From contig JAJEKV010000139.1 of NCBI GenBank assembly GCA_021234155.1, positions 1,080,975 through 1,144,974 on the forward strand: a DNA stretch of 64,000 bases, read 5' to 3'. The notes beneath the pieces are model-generated. The model was not told the DNA's origin. It saw nothing but the letters and a program-made list of their open reading frames with translations, and ran no database searches. The translations under genes were made by a program, and so were the position numbers. This DNA comes from Isoetes taiwanensis. Lineage: Eukaryota; Streptophyta; Lycopodiopsida; Isoetales; Isoetaceae. Shown in pieces: positions 50,621 to 63,400 of the stretch (its first letter is position 1; every line of letters begins with the position of its first letter).

Positions 50621-52122
50621 ATATACTTCCTTGACAAGCTTTAGTTTCTCCAGCAAGACACATGGTCATTTAGAAAATAAAATGTCAACATGATGAGACT
50701 CCTTGGCAACCATTTAACTGGACAGACCTACACTTTGATCTCAGATAATTTGAGAAGATGAATATATAGAAGCACCCATCATCCGAGATTTCTGGATTAA
50801 TTGACAAATTCAAATTGAATTCCTTATCTGTATATTGAAATTACAAAACGCACCTTGATTATGCATTTGAATCGTACACATGATTTCTAGAACATATTCT
50901 ATATAAACTAGCCTACTAATAAGTGTGACTATCTCATGTCATCTTTATATAGAATTGATGGAAGATCGATTATGATGCAGTAAAACATGATGCAAATGAT
51001 ATGAAGCTATATCAAGCATGTTGCATATGCTAGATCAAAAAAATGGAATGCTGCAAATCTAAGTAGGGGTAAATCTTCATTTTTATGTTTAGAAGCTTAG
51101 AAAGAGTTCAAGTACCTCATCATTTATAGGTCATTCTGGAGATTGACTTCACCAAATAATCGACTTCATTGAATCTCTATAGTATTATGTTGTTGCTAGT
51201 GAAGCACATGCATAAGACATCATTGCGATCCGTTTCTTATGCATAGTAGCTTTCATAATGCCTGATTTATGCATGTAACACTGAGATTGAAACTATTAAA
51301 GACAACAAAGAAGAAGGCTGACCAAACAGAAGGGCTTAGAAAGGAATGCTACCTCTACAATAAACATGAAATCTACAGACCATAAATGGAATGGACGAAT
51401 CTCCTAATTAGATCAAGTCCCCTTCATTTATCGATATCGATATGCACTAAAGAAAGGAGAATTTCATCCATAAAAAAAGCATAAGAAATGACACCTCTAG
51501 CATAAATAAAATCAAATTATGGAGTGCTTCACGTCCAGTGGAATCATCCTAAACCAACCCTTTAAAGCTAAGAATGACATGTTGCTCCTTTTTTGCCACT
51601 GCATTAAGAAACAAACCAACAAATATTAGGTATCGTCATGAGTGATAGGGCACTGAATTAAAAAGTAAACTTTACAAAACTTCGCCAGCAGGACGCCAAG
51701 TAAAGGTCAGTTATTTATTTTACACATAAAAACATATGTTCTTCATGCATATAAGATCAAATAACGATAAGATCGTACCCTCTTTCTAGATGTTGTGCTG
51801 CAAAGACGCATCAAGGAGTACCGAAATTCACCAGGATATGAGCAGAAATATGAGCACAAAATGGCATATAAGAAAGAAAAGGAAAGAATGATTTGTTGAA
51901 AGAACACATGTTGCCGCCTAAACCACTCAAAACTCCATACCCAACTGACATGGAAGCGAGATTCACCGCCCCTCCGGACGTTTCATAACACAAGAGGAAA
52001 GGGGAAAGATAGCCCGAAAAAGAAGTTTGGCCGGAAAACTTTTTTTGGCTTCCTGAAAAGTCACACCTGAAAAGGCACACCCGCAGGAAAGAGAAAGCCC
52101 AAAAACATTTTAAGTAAGTAGA
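50621..52122. other. Noncoding stretch, nothing recognised
   Basis: AT-rich DNA with only short frames. No terminal repeats or RNA genes recognised. Confidence 0.4.
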
Positions 52123-52160
52123 CTAGTAAATGTGTGCCCGGCGTTGCCGGGCTTACGTCC
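52123..52160 (-). mobile_element. Helitron 3' terminus, copy 4 (fragment)
   Basis: On the minus strand, the hairpin GCCCGGC-AAC-GCCGGGC (52136-52152) is followed by ACACATTTA and CTAG (52123-52126), then a host T. It is almost the same as the end at 11633, so both belong to one family. No Helitron 5' end was found to the right. Confidence 0.8.
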
Positions 52161-52725
52161 TCCTGGCACGTGATGAAGAAGAGGCAGACGGGGAGAGCGA
52201 GGCTATATCCCAGAAGCTGTTCGACAGCCAGCTGGCAAGGCTTGCCAGGGGACTTAATCATGAGAAACCACCTGGGGCCTGCCACATGCTCTTATCTCGT
52301 GCAGAAAATGGTACTGCTAGGAACAGGAGTGTTTGATTACTTCTCCTGTGGTTCGTTTGGCCGAGCTGCATTGATCCATAAGAGATTTTGTATTGTGTTC
52401 GAAAGTGACCCGGTTAAGCGGCAGTGCCTATAGGGCATTCTTGGTAGGCTTGACCGCCTCCTGAATCCCATCATCGCAGCAGTTCCTGTGACAGAGAGAC
52501 AAGGTGTTGTTGTTGAAGAAGCTGTAGATCCATCAAGTCAAGTGATACCTGAAGATGAACCCGATGTTGACTATGATGTGATCAAGAATACAGAATTCAA
52601 CACGGACATTCTTGATGATCCCAATTTCATTACCCACGGGGTTCGAGACCTTTCAAGGAGATCCTATGGGTGCTTCTTCTAGCCATGGCACTGGCAGCGG
52701 GGAACCTGATCCTGCTGAATAGCCT
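52161..52725 (+). pseudogene. Acidic reading frame, family unknown
   Basis: Plus-strand frames read LLARDEEEADGESEAISQKL, then FDSQLARLARG, later GRLDRLLNPIIAAVPV, TERQGVVVEEAVDPSSQVIP, EDEPDVDYDVIKNTEFNTDI and LDDPNFITHGVRDLSRR. It is acidic, low in complexity and protein-like. It could be the C-terminal tail of a mobile-element protein. I do not recognise it. Confidence 0.35.
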
Positions 52726-53049
52726 GAATTCTCTCCAGAATATAATGTAAATTGTACAATAATACTTTTGTAAACAGATTATCTCTTCCAAGTCCTTGCC
52801 TGTTGCGGCAAATTTATGGATATGCAAATCTATGAATATAGAAATTTTTACTGATTTTTGTGATCTGATGTTTCTTTAGCTTCATTATATGCATTGTTAG
52901 TATTTTTAATGGCGCCAATAAATGTCACTTTAGATACATATTTTTGCCAAATGGCCATAATTGCTCTCAAAACTTCGTCATAAAATGGACTAAAAACATT
53001 TTAGTTCCCTAATTGGAATCATGAAATTTCTCATTTTAATGAAATTGTG

Positions 53050-53444
53050 CTTATTATTGGGAAAAAGAAACCATTATGCTGCTGCGTTTGTAGATTTTAG
53101 TAAAGCCTTTGATACGATTGAAGCGAGGGAACATTTATGGAATAAATTTGGTTGAGTTAAATGTACCCAAAGAGTTAAGACATGCGGTAGGGAACCTCTA
53201 TGAAAAAGTACTTATTCAGCTTTCATTTCCATATATTAGCGAGCAAATAGTAGAAAACAACATAGGAGTGAAGCAGGGGTGTCCCCTCTCGCCTACATTG
53301 TTTGGACTTTTCATAGACCAGCTTGAAAACTGGATTGAACTGCATGCTGGGGATGGCACACCAGTATCTAGGTATGTGGTTTTGCTCTTACTGTATGCAG
53401 ATGATGTGGTTTTGCTCTCACGTCGCGTAAGTGGATTACATAAG
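53050..53444 (+). pseudogene. Third LINE fragment, reverse transcriptase palm
   Basis: The plus strand reads AAFVDFSKAFDTIE (motif A), then LNVPKELRHAVGNLYEKVLI, NIGVKQGCPLSPTLFGLFID (motif B) and LLYADDVVLLSRRVSGLH (motif C, YADD). This clade is closer to the second-type LINE at 39054 than to the L1-type LINE. One frame change separates motif A from B. It is cut off at 53444 by the start of the Ty3/gypsy LTR. Confidence 0.9.
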
Positions 53445-54169
53445 TGTTAGTCCTGTGCCTCCTGGTACAGGACTATTCATGCATACGACGGACCAAGTCA
53501 AGCTCAAGGATCCACAGACAGGCACGGGTCAGTCGTCCAAGGCCCAGCAGAAGACCAAGCCGCAGACCACGCAGTCAAAGCCTGCGTCCGTCAACAAGAG
53601 GCGGCGCTTAGACAAGTGACGGCCCGTCACCGCCCGCGTCAGCGTCAGCGTGATTCTAGGCACTTCAAGAGGCACCGCCAACATTCCTGCAAATCAGGCC
53701 TCCTTCCAGGAGTCGACACCGAGATCAGTCAGAGTGTCTATATTGGGCCAAAGTGTTAGTCCAGTGCCTCACAGTACAGGACTATTCGCTCTATCTGACA
53801 GACCAGGTCAAGCTCAAGGATCCTCGGTCAACCGCGGGTCGGACATCCAAGGCTCCGCCCACGAAGACTAAGCGGCCGAACCCCTTGATCAAAGCCTTTG
53901 AGCATCAACAAGAGCGCCCAGCTCGGACAGTGACGGACTGTCCGCCAGCGTCGGCGTCGGCGTGATTCTAGGCACTTCAAGAGGCACGCCAACATTCCTG
54001 CAAATCGAGGCCTCCTTCGAAATTGCACGAAGATCGGTCGAGTGTCTATATTGGGCCCAAGGCCATTGTACTATATATATGAGTAGAGTTAGCTCATAAG
54101 TTTTTAGATGAGTTTTGAGTCTTGTCTCCTTTAGGTTTTCTCTCTATTGCGAGCTCATGTATTTTCATC
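53445..54169 (+). repeat. 5' LTR of the Ty3/gypsy element
   Basis: It begins TGTTAGTC and ends near CATTTTCATCA, followed by TTGATATCAAAGGA, which resembles a degenerate initiator-tRNA primer site. The first part is an internal tandem duplication of about 309 bp (53445-53753 and 53754-54060). A TATA-like TATATATATGAG lies near 54073. The right limit is approximate because no second LTR is available. Confidence 0.65.
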
Positions 54170-57100
54170 ATTGATATCAAAGGAAGCTTATCATCTTTCT
54201 CTCATTTTGTTTGTTTTCTTCTTTTCTTCTCTTTTCCGGCAAATCCCGTGACATAGTCCCCGGACTCTCTATTAGATCCACGGGTCCTCCAGAGGCGCTG
54301 TCTTCGAGTTCGAACCCGGACCCCAAACAACATCGCCCATTTGCGGGTCTGATTTTCTCCTACTTTCTTACATGCGCCGTAATGCGTTAAAGTAATTTTA
54401 CGTGGGAGAAGAACTCCTTTCTCGAGGCGGCATCGCTTGGGCGCCATCGGCGTCGGAAGCCCTGTTCGCGACATGTATGGATCGCGCTTATGACATAGAG
54501 GCCATCCCGGTCTAGAGGGCTCGGTCAGCGCCACCCACCCCTCGTGTCAGTCTCGTCCCGTTCCGCCCCAAAGCGTGCAAACATTGCTCACAACCTCAGT
54601 CCCCTCATCACTATCGGGGAGCCTTATCCGGCTCAACCTTCTCAACCGTACTTTTCACACCCCGAACATGCCTACATCCATCATTCTTCGGGCCATCGCC
54701 TCTTCCTTCACAACCATCATCTCCCGGGGTGTGCGGCTATCCACATGTCTCCTTTGGCCCTACCGGGAATATCCTTTCCCTCGTTTCCCCTTTGCTCTTC
54801 CTGTTTACAACCTTACGGATCTCAAAACCAGCGCGCTCGCTACTGCCGGGTTTCTCAAGCGCGATCACCCTTCGCCGAGGGGTCCGTCGGGCACAATGCC
54901 ACATCCACCTCAACCTCAATATCCTCACTATCTTTGTTCTGTCCAGCCCGGCACTTTCACATCTACCTTTCGGACTACGGGCCGACTTATCCCACATTTG
55001 GCAACCACGAAAGGCAAACCGTTAGACCAAAGTGCTCGAGGCCCACATGGAAGAATTTGAGGCTCTAGCTGTCCTAAATGGTCAGCGCTTAACCTCAACT
55101 GAAATTCCACATCTTTTCCACCACCTGCTGGCGTGGCTCTCCTCATCAATGGCTCATGTCCAACAAAAGCCATTGGAAACAAAGCTGGTCGAAATGCGCC
55201 TTTGCTTTTCTCTCTCATTACGGGACCACGGATGATGATCAACTTCATCTCAAGCAACTCAATGAACTTCAACAAGAGCCCACAGTGCGCGGGATTTTTT
55301 GCGGATCGACTTCACATTACGCTAAGTAAGCTCAAGGGTACCCTACCGAGCCGGATTTTTGGTGCGGTTTCTCCAAGGACTTCCTCACGCTATTCGACTC
55401 ATGGTGAATACTGCGTCCAAAACTTTGGAGCGGGGCTATCGACCTCTGTCAATCACTCCGTCAATGTTTCCTCCGTGGCTCTTCAAGAGCTCCGTTCATT
55501 CCACCGTCATGGTTCCACAAGCGGTTCATTCAGCCTCAACACGCTAATCCACGGTAGCGATCAAATCACGGTGCCATATTTGCAAATATCAAGGCCATTT
55601 GGCCAATGAGTGCAACTCCACCAATGGCCCGCCTCATTGCAAGCGATGCAACATGTGCAATCATGCCGCGGAAGAGTGCACTTTCGCACTCATCCCACAC
55701 CGTTCGCAACAAAATGGTTTATCAAGTGCAAACCACACCTCCGACCACAATCGCACTATCGGTGACCACCTCTTGAGGTGCAGCCCGCGCAACTCTATCA
55801 GCAACATGACCAACCACGGGGATCAACCAGCGTCCTCCTTTTGATCCTTCTAAAGCTCGGTGTTATCCTTTGTCCAGAATGGGGTCATACCACCACGGCG
55901 TGTCCTCAACTTCCACAAGTTCAGGTGCGACTTCGGTACAAATCGGACCACATCGGTCCGCCTCACGGCTTACCAACTCGGCTAGCTAATGGCAAACAAG
56001 GCCCGCGACCAGTCCTTAAGAAGCCACCAAAAGCGCCTCGGCAATCACGCTATCAACCAGCTCCGGCAAATCAACCTCATTTGGATCAACAAGCCCAAGA
56101 GGAAATTTTCGGGCACTTAATCCTCCCGTCTGGTAGTCAAATTGGGTTGGTCTAGTTTCACGCCGGACCAAGGCATCCGTCCCTTGACTATTAGGAAGGA
56201 CCGCAACACGCGCTGCGGTTGACACCATTCCTCATGAGGGCCGAAAAAAGGTTCACTTTGCACGACTTGGAAAAGCTCATGCCAAATGTCATGCCCAAAG
56301 TTTCGCCAAAGCATTTTGAATCTCATGCAAAGGCTGCTGAAGGCGCACATTGGCCAATGTTCATGCCACCACTAGAGCTCAACAAAGACAAGATACACCT
56401 TCAACATCTCAACCTCTCCGCTCTCGGACATATCCCAATATTGCGGTAGGGTTGACTTACTCAAAAAAAGTTCTTTGCTTCCACGCCCACGCACTCCGCA
56501 CCGGTGGAACCGGCCAGGATCCTTTTTTCTCATGTACCTCTCGAACTCCAAGAGGAGCTTGCCAAGATCAAAATTCCTTTAAGCAGCAACCATTTTAAAA
56601 CTTCGTCACGCTCTAAAGGACCGGTTACCACTCCCAATTTGTTTTAGTTGGGGCGTAGCTACCTCTACACCCACGGTCCATGCCACGGTGGGCAATCGGC
56701 AAGTCAACCATGTTCAAATCGATGGAGGTAGTGCGGTCAATCTCATCACGGATAAACTCGCCAAACAAATGGGCATCACACAACTCTTTTCGTGCCCCAT
56801 ATGACATCAAATTGGCTAATGGCCATATCCACGAGACCTCAAGGCGTCACACCTATTCTTCACATCAACATAGGTGATCTCCGCTTTCCCATGGAATTTG
56901 GTGTGGAAAGGCTGGCGAAGATCCGGTGACTATGAAATGCTGGTGGGAAGACCTTTTTCCGCCCGGGCAAAAGAGTATCCATTCTTTGGGCCCGCGGACG
57001 GTTAGTCATCGATGGTCATCTCAATGCCACCATGGACTTGCAAGCGGCGGGATCATTTCTGTTGACAATGCGGAACCCTCTCTCTCGAACGATTACGAAG

Positions 57101-60100
57101 AAGCTCGAATATTTATCAAGTTCGGGGCTCCACTGCTGGCGTGCCTCTCGTCATCCTACCCGAATATTGCTGATCCTTGGGGAGAAATGACTCTTGATCG
57201 GGACAGTTGTGGCTGCCTTGCTTGACCCCTACGGCTCCTTGCAATCGAATCCAGCGTTGATCACTTTTCGAATCGACACTCACGCCACTCTGTTGATGTA
57301 CCGCGCCGTCATGAAGCAACCACTTATAGATGGCGAGCAACCTCTCTTTTCACCACGCCAAAAGTGCCGCGCATCGGTTATGCTCCAACCTCCGCACACA
57401 TTGTCGGGATCGCGAAGTCATACCCCATATTCGGACTCGAAGTGGAGATTGTGGGCGTTGGCAACAATCAACTTTGTCGCATTACGCCAAACCTTCCGGC
57501 TCCTTATCGTAGCAGGGGGCCGTCCGCATTTGTTCAAAAATTCAAACACATTTTCGCTGGAGTTACAAAGATCTTGGGGAATCAACAAAAGCTTGGGGAA
57601 CTTACCATTCCTACCAAATCGATGATGCGACCGGTGTAGCAGCGGCGATACCGGCTCAACCCTAATTACCGTGATGGCGTCAAGGCGGAAATTGACAAAC
57701 TCCTTGCTGCGGGTTTGATCTATGAGGTCAAACATTCGAATGGGTGAGCCCCATCGTCATTGCCCTTAAGCACAATGGTAAGATCCGGCGTGCGTGTGGA
57801 CTATCGGAAACTCAATGGGGCCGGGCGTGATCATTTTCCACTTCCTTCACGGACCAAGTTACGGAAGAAGTGGCTGGACATGAGATGTACTCCTTTATGG
57901 ATGGTTTTTCGGCTACAATCGGATCTCCATCAAAGAATCTGATCAACTCAAGACCACTTTCACCACCCGGTAAAATCACTTTTTGCCTACAAGGTGGTTC
58001 CTTTTGGATTATCCAACTCTCCTTCAACATTTCAGCGCATCATGCTCTCGGTTTTTCATGATTTCATGAAGGAAAATCCCTTCTTGCAAATTTTTCAAGA
58101 TGACTTCTCGCGCCTACGGTTCCATGGCTGACCATTTGGATAAATTGGAACTTCGTCTTCGAGAAATGTGATGAGTCAGGCATTAGTCTCAATCGAGAAA
58201 TGCACCTTTTCGCGTCATACGGTGTTACGTTAGGCCATGTTGTCGAAAAAGCGGGAATCACCCGATCTGCCAAAATCGTTATTGTGCTCAAGGCTCAAGC
58301 ACCAGCCAATATCAAAGAAAACACGCTCTTTCACGGGAAGGTCAATTATTACTCCACCTTCATACACGGGTGGCGGCCATTGCGGATCCCATTCATAAAC
58401 TCACGGGTGTGAATCCACACGGGCTTGGAATTCCCGGTGGGCTGCTTTCAACGGTTGAAGCTTTTGCTTACTCGGGCACCCGGTTCTTGTTCCTCCTCAA
58501 TGGGACAAGCCCTTTCGCGTTCATGTCGATGTCACCGGCGTTTGCTATTGGGCTGTTCTTTCTCAAGAATATGATCGCTGCCCGATAAACCAAATCGCTT
58601 CGCCCGGTGAAAACTCAATTCTGGCGGCGCCAACTATTACGCCCGCGGGCGTGAAGCTTTGGGTCTCATTTTACGTGTCCAGCGCTTCCGTCATTACCTT
58701 TTGGGCGGTCAAATCAAGTTCTTTGTGGACCACCAAGCACTCCTCTATTTGATCAACAAGTCCACGCCCACGGGCGCATTGCTCGTTGGGTCCTTCTTCT
58801 CAAGAATTTGCTCCTTTTGAAATCGTTCATAAAGTGGCAAATCTCATGTTATTCGGATTATCTTTCGCATCCACCGCGGATGATCCATATGAGGGTCTCG
58901 GGGCGCCTTCCACGATGCTCAACTTTTTAGTCACGGCAACACCACATTGGTTCCATGATTTTCAGCGGTACCTCCTCACGGGTGCTCTTCCACGGAAGAG
59001 GCGAGGCGCTCTCTTCCATAGCGACAATCCAAATTCGCCATCAATTTCTCCAGAGAGGTCCGTGACTACACCATGGTTTTGGGACATCTCTAAAAGGGTA
59101 AGGACACCATCCCCGACGATGTGTTCTACCTCATGAAGTTCGGACATTGTTAGAAGCTCATCAAAGGGCACCGGTGGTGGTCATTTTCATGGTGACACCA
59201 CGGCGCGCATAAAAATCCTTCTCGCCCGGGTATTATTGGCCCACGCTCTTCAAAGATGCTCACGCGCCCGCCCGCGTGTGGCGCTTACCCGGCGGGTGGG
59301 GGCCCCACGACCCGTGGCGCTCTTCCCTTGGCGCCGGTCGCCCGCGCCACTTCCCTTGACAAATGGGGAATGGACTTTGTGGGACCTATAGATCCTCTGC
59401 GAGGCACACTTCGTGCGATACATTCGGTTCTCTTTGCTCACGCCACCAAATGGGCGGAAGCTTGTGCACTTCCGGACAACAACTGGCTAAAGGCACGGCT
59501 AGAGTCCTCTATCAACAAATCATCCGCGATTCGGCTGCCCCGCGGGCTGGTCGGTGGCAGAGTGGTGTTCATTTCATCAATCATACTATCAAAGAGCGGC
59601 GGATTATCTCCGGATACATCATCACAAGAGCACACCTTACTATCCTCAAGGCAATGGGTTGGCGAGAAAGCACCAACAAAACTCACGGTCACCATTCTCA
59701 AGAAAATTTGTGGCAGCTTCCCACGCAGTTGGCGGAGACAAAACTTCCCTCTTGTTCTTTGGGCCTACAATACTTGTTTCAAGATTGCTTTCGGGTCACA
59801 CTCCTTTTAAATTGGTTTATGGTCGGGGAAGCTCTCATGCCCTTTGAATACATCCTTCCAACACTCCGTTTTCAACTGGCTACTGCTCATAATCCACCAG
59901 CTGCTCTCAAAGAACGGGTCTATCAATTAGAACAGTTGGATGAACTTCGAAGGGATGCTTATCTTCGTGTTCTTCATGGAAAACGGTTGCAAAAATCTTT
60001 ACATGACAAGCGTTTGAAGACAAAAACATTCAAAGAAGGAGATTTGGTTCTTCTTTATGATTCCAGGTACAAAAATTTTCCGGGTAAACTCAAGTTTCGT

Positions 60101-60403
60101 TGGCTTGGCCCTTATCAAATTGTTCAAGTGGTTAGACCAAGCGTTTTCCAACTAGCTGAATTAGATGGCACTCCATTACCTACATTGGTTAATGGTTTTC
60201 GTCTCAAAGCATTTCATCACCACGAAAGTGAACATCCACACACGAGAGCAGTTCAAGAATCAAACACCCGAGAGAAAGTGACTAGAAAGGCGGTAGATTA
60301 TATTATAGTGGAATTTTTTTTTACAAAATGTAGGCCTGACCCGACTATTTTTCGCTATAGGCGCGCCCTATATACAAAAGCGGGCTCGAGCCCTATCTAC
60401 TAA
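53445..60403 (+). mobile_element. Ty3/gypsy LTR retrotransposon, fossil, 3' end beyond the window
   Basis: The 5' LTR starts TGTTAGTCC at 53445 inside a LINE. Parts in order are the LTR to about 54169, a primer-site-like sequence, gag with a CCHC zinc knuckle (about 55580-55690), an aspartic protease (about 56700-56770), reverse transcriptase (about 57640-58300), RNase H (about 58450-58800), and integrase with its C-terminal region (about 59210-60240). It is broken by many changes in coding sequence. It is GC-richer than most of the window. The matching 3' LTR is not in view; the element may extend into 60404-64000. Confidence 0.85.
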
Positions 60404-63400
60404 GTCCTAAGAGGAAAAACCCTCTACTCGGGTTCGGGGGCGAGGTGATGCGGAAGGAGATGGTAGAGGTTACGCTCGGATCCGAAGGTGAGAACCACCT
60501 CCATCCGTTGGTCTTGGGTGGGATGTTCAGCCATCCCGGCACACCCGGCCATCCATGCAAATGCCACGGTTGTGGCGGCGCCGAGATCGGACAATTCATC
60601 TTACAAGTGATCCATTCGGCGGTTAGTGGGCATGGTGCAATCTTCGTTCAAGCGGCGGCGGCCATATGCGGCGCCATCGGATGCCTTTGTTTTCTCGGTT
60701 AGTCTTATATAGCCAGGCGAGGAACTCCTTGTCGGCGTGGACCAATCACACAAATCGCCAGCGTGTTTGCAATGCAAAATTTGTTTCTAAAATGAGAATC
60801 TGTTCTCCGCCGCATATCTAGCCATGGTACCTTCGACACATTCCTTTTAATGATATCCCGCCGAGTTACCCGGCATTGAATGCCATTTCCTTCTTTCCAC
60901 GCCCGTCGAACATTAATGGATGTCCTTTGCCATCTGTCACATCCGATCTTTCTTTCGCGTCTCATCCTCACCGTTCATTGCTTCTCCCTTACGTTTTTGG
61001 GGACTTAGCCAAAATTTTGCCTCTCAATCCCCTTCTTCGCATCTTTTGACACACTGGCATCATCAGCGGTTCCCGTTCGCACTCTTCATACCTCTTAGCC
61101 TCGGTTTATAAGCCCTAAAACAAACCTTTTACCGTTCCTCTGCGCCCTTAGTCCTCCGTGCTTTCGACTTTTCGTCTTCCGCCTTTGGCATCTCTCTTCG
61201 TTCAGCACATCATTCCCATGGCTGCCCCAAGATTTTCTACACTTCAAGTTCTTTGCTCCCAAGGATCCGGCCCTTTTGCATCTGTATCTTTTTTGGGCCC
61301 ACTTTCGGTGAAGCCCTTGTTGGCCCCAATAAAAAGTTATTTTGAATGACACCGGCTTCACGAATTCTCTCAAATGGAACTTAGGCTCCTAAATCGACCC
61401 GATTCGCGGCCAGTTCGCCGCCAATATTGTCAACAGCCCGCAAGGTTACACCAGCGTGGTCGATGGCACCACTATTTCATTGACTCAACATTTGATTTCT
61501 GAGGTATTTCATATTCCCTTGCACACTCCTTGTGTATCATGGTGCGCTATACGGGATATTGATGTCCGCGAGTTTGGTGCACACGCTTATCATGCCAATG
61601 TCCATCGTCGACCAATATCGACAAGCCTCACGAGACCTTTGTTAAATTTACGTGGCGAAAATTCCTTGGGTATTCTATCAAGAACACCCATATCAATAAA
61701 CCTTTCTATAACCTGGTCCTCAACGCTACACACTCCAAACACCACATAGATTGGCCCCAAATGATGTTCTATCGTCTTCTCCAAGAAATGGACCGCCGAG
61801 CCGGGGTACCACTTCCATTTACGAAGTTTACGTGGGAGGGCACTTTCAAGCCCTCATCCATCATTACTTCCCTCCCACACCACCACATTCTCATAATTCC
61901 ACTCAGCTCCCTTCCAATCAATCACCAAGTTGGCACATCCGCCCATCTTCCCTGGTCATGACCACGGTCACACTCATGTCCTTTGTCTCTTCCTCGCTAC
62001 ACCATCCACTTCACACCATTTTTCCCCGGACCTCCCAAACCCGAGGCAGCGGCCGGTTCCACCACCACAACACCCTCATCGGTTGTTGTATCGATATCGG
62101 CCCGGGGATGCTCAAGGCTGCTTTGCTCTTAAGTTCAAGAATCCCAAGGCGGCTCTTATGGCGGGGTTCATGAGCACTTTCGAGGCCTCGATGCGGTACA
62201 CCAAGACCTTCAAAGCTGCAAGCGCCCAAGTTGCAACTTTGGAAGCCAAACTTCAAGACAAGCATGAAGCTCTCTTACAGGGCTCATGCGGATCTCAAAA
62301 GTACACAAGCTCAAGTCGACCAACTCGCGGATCAGCGGGCTCGGCTCGGTCGAAATTCAGACTTTATTGGAGCACAACAAGTCCAAAGCCGCTCTCACGA
62401 GTACCAAGGATGAAGATATTGCTAAACTCAATGCCTTGTACTTTCGGGCTGTGTGAAAATTTCAGCACTCAAGTTCAAAATCTTTCGGCGGGGCGCTCAA
62501 AGTCGCCTCCTTGGCCGGCTCGGCTTTCTACCTGGACCTCTCGGCTCACCTCTCTTCAAGATCAACTACGGAGGAGGTGAAGCGAAGAAAATACTAGATG
62601 GCGGAGATTGCGGTGCGTCTCTCAATACACCGGGAAATCTTCCTCGGGTCAATCCTTCTTCGAAGCGAATTCGTGACGATCCGCTGCTACTCGAAAAGGA
62701 TAATCGGATTCGTGATCTCGAACAACAGCTGCGACAAGCTATTGATCTGGCGATGAGGCTCAAGCAAAACTTGGCCTTCGGCGCAATTCTTAACGAATGC
62801 CGGTTGACTTCCCGGCGCCCTCACGCTATCATGATTATGTGGTTGCTTTCGGCGCCACCTCTTCCTTTCAAAGTGGTGGCGGTGATGGCCTACAATGGAT
62901 ATCCCAGGCGGCCGTGCTGATTTTTTCGGTTGGCCAGAACTCTCCATTGAAGACAAAGGGTTGTGCTTTGTGCCCTTGTTGTCTTTGATCTCATACAACA
63001 TGTGCGATCCGGACTTTCTCACCTTGAGTGGTTCAGCCCATGGCTTACATCTTTCATGATTTCTACGGGTGATACGGGGAAAACTTTGGAAATGGGCCGC
63101 GCCCGACTTTTCGGGGGTGACCCCAGCGTGCAATGGGTGCTTCGGGATAACAATCCATATCTTGCGGATCTGCTTTCGGACCCAAACTCTTCATCGGTAC
63201 ATGCACGGCTTGCCAATCATTTATCTCTCGGCTTGGCCGGGCTGCAACAAATTAGGAAGTATCTAGGACATCAGAAGATCTTCCCTATGCACAAATTTAT
63301 ATCTGACACCTCGGCTGGCTACAATCGATTACAAGCTACGTTGGATAGCAAGGCGGTCCCCGCGGGATAGGATAGCCCTCTGTCAACTCTCGGCTCTCTC

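Noticed and set aside
54202-55275. Minus-strand and overlapping frames in the gypsy leader and gag region
   Set aside because: They are shadows in a GC-rich region. The coding direction is set by the zinc knuckle and pol motifs on the plus strand.
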